Below are positions 62,987 to 64,000 of a stretch of 64,000 bases of DNA, one piece after another. Each line of letters opens with the position of its first letter. Position 1 is the first letter of the stretch. The notes under the pieces were generated by a model. The model saw nothing but the letters and a program-made list of their open reading frames with translations. It searched no databases and had not been told where the DNA came from. A program made the position numbers and the translations under genes. The DNA is from G965199725 sp965199725 (GTDB lineage Bacteria > Pseudomonadota > Gammaproteobacteria > Nitrosococcales > Methylophagaceae): contig OZ241321.1 of the NCBI GenBank assembly GCA_965199725.1, forward strand, positions 310,001 through 374,000, given 5' to 3'.

Positions 62987-63807
62987 TGTGCCAACCCTGC
63001 GGAAATAGCATTATGGTCTATTGGTAGCCTTTTCGCCGACATCACCAATAATACCTCTCTACTGGTTGCAAGCTGCGCTGCTGGTTCAACCTTGACATCG
63101 GTAAACGCCTTACCTGGCGGTAGATTAATGGCAATAATCGTACCCACTGGATAACCAGCTGGAAAACGTCCACCCAAACCTGATGTTACTAACAAATCAC
63201 CTATACGAATATCTGCATTATGCGGCAGATAGTCGATCTGTAATGGCTTGCCAAAGCCGCGACCTGTTAACACAGCACGCACGCCATTACGGTTATTCTG
63301 CACTGGCAAAGCATGGCTGGGATCAGTGAGCAGTATCGCCGTGCTGGAAAGCGGGCTTACTGATGTGATCTGTCCCATTACCCCTGTTGCATCCAGTACT
63401 GGCTGACCCGGAAATACATCGTATAGCCCGCCCTTGTCTATAATTACTTGTTGCGAAAATGGATCTAAGTTAACCGTCAACAATTCCGCAAAAATGACCT
63501 GTTCATTCAAGCGAAATGACGAACCAAGAAGTGTGCGCAAACGCTTATTTTCCTGCTCTAATGCCTGTAATTTCTGTAGTCGAACACTACTCAGCAAATT
63601 AGCTTTTTGCAAGGCAGTATTTTTTGCTCTGAGCTCCCTGTGGTTGCTAAAAAAATCACTTGCCCAGTCTTTGGTAATACTGGGAAATGAGACAAAGCTT
63701 TGAATGGGATAGGCAAAAGTTGCCAGGACTGCGCGAAAAGACGACAAATAATTGAGCCGTGAATCAAGCAAAAAAATTGCCAGAGATGCTAAAAATGCAA
63801 TTAGCAA
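62983..63807 (-). CDS. mreC: rod-shape-determining protein MreC
   Basis: A 274-residue bitopic protein. N-terminal helix MLIAFLASLAIFLLDSRL, a coiled coil at about residues 55-95 (LRAKNTALQKANLLSSVRLQ), then two beta domains containing QVIIDKGGLYDVFPGQPVLD and VTSGLGGRFPAGYPVGTIIA. It binds PBP2 and MreD and activates wall elongation. The apparent start lacks a longer cytoplasmic stretch; a start upstream of 63807 is not supported by the frame. Confidence 0.94.
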   Translation of the reverse strand: MLIAFLASLAIFLLDSRLNYLSSFRAVLATFAYPIQSFVSFPSITKDWASDFFSNHRELRAKNTALQKANLLSSVRLQKLQALEQENKRLRTLLGSSFRLNEQVIFAELLTVNLDPFSQQVIIDKGGLYDVFPGQPVLDATGVMGQITSVSPLSSTAILLTDPSHALPVQNNRNGVRAVLTGRGFGKPLQIDYLPHNADIRIGDLLVTSGLGGRFPAGYPVGTIIAINLPPGKAFTDVKVEPAAQLATSREVLLVMSAKRLPIDHNAISAGLAQ

Positions 63808-63921
63808 CTGAGTATTTAATGAAGGATTATGTGTGAATAACGTTTTGATAATGTTACCCGAAAACCAAATAAAAAATTGTAGCTAACGGTATGCTGCAAC
63901 AGCGATTGACAAAAATAACAA

Positions 63922-64000
63922 TTACTCAGACGTGAAGATATCCATACCTCGACCCCGATGAGTGTCAATCATTTCCAACGCATGACCACCACCACGAGCA
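63922..64000 (-). CDS. mreB: rod-shape-determining actin MreB, C-terminal end
   Basis: The last 25 codons plus stop of a gene that runs out of the window. The tail, ARGGGHALEMIDTHRGRGMD, matches the conserved MreB C-terminus (VARGGG-(x)-ALE). It heads mreBCD-mrdA-rodA; 114 bases lie between its stop and mreC with no clear terminator. Confidence 0.93.
   Translation of the reverse strand, partial: ARGGGHALEMIDTHRGRGMDIFTSE

Overview
The window is AT-rich chromosomal DNA from a gammaproteobacterium. The evidence is a string of gene neighbourhoods typical of that class: ratA-rnfH; leuD-leuB-asd-fimV-truA-trpFBA-accD-folC; hupB-ppiD; lptD-surA-pdxA-rsmA; lptF/lptG divergent from pepA-holC-valS; epmA-efp divergent from epmB; and mreBCD-mrdA-rodA-mltB-rlpA-dacA-dat-ybeD-lipB-lipA. 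The genus cannot be read from the sequence. Edd plus Eda (Entner-Doudoroff steps) and a flavocytochrome-c sulfide dehydrogenase flavoprotein point to an aquatic or host-associated sulfur- or C1-linked lifestyle, but that is inference.

Layout. 1-2.0 kb: end of ratA, rnfH, a lone DppB-type permease and a rhodanese. 2.0-6.4 kb: eda and edd, separated by about 1.95 kb of decayed DNA. 6.5-19.7 kb: permease, trmB, then the folC-accD-trp-truA-fimV-asd-leu-yceI run on the minus strand. 20.0-21.8 kb: three adjacent broken genes (LRR-like, DEDDh exonuclease, J-domain protein). 21.8-27.5 kb: peptide-type binding protein, fabI, ppiD, tRNA-Asp, tRNA-Val, hupB. 27.6-33.0 kb: rsmA-pdxA-surA-lptD. 33.2-33.4 kb: tRNA-Ala and tRNA-Glu with promoter and terminator. 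33.5-40.6 kb: lptG-lptF, pepA-holC-valS. 40.6-44.4 kb: accessory segment with a broken restriction-modification pair, yfcH-like gene, broken CI/LexA-like repressor and a 240-bp repeat. 44.4-48.7 kb: DUF445, ApeB, DUF6231 and Sel1 genes. 48.7-55.7 kb: EF-P beta-lysylation genes, citrate synthase, FccB, lipA-lipB. 55.7-64 kb: cell-wall and shape cluster.

Two themes stand out. First, decay is selective: about ten accessory genes carry frameshifts, nonsense codons or an insertion, while every core gene is intact. This argues for real ongoing gene loss rather than sequencing error. Second, a 240-bp sequence occurs at 3472-3711 and 44099-44338. The first copy is the right end of a 753-bp element with TG...CA termini, about 26-bp imperfect inverted repeats and a 5-bp TCAGA target duplication, inserted in a lipoprotein gene. 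The second copy follows a CI-like repressor gene and may end a 1.1-kb relative flanked by CTGGC. Repeated end-site motifs suggest a transposon of the rve/DDE integrase class (IS481-, Mu- or Tn7-like) that I cannot assign to a known family; it is the best candidate for something undescribed here.
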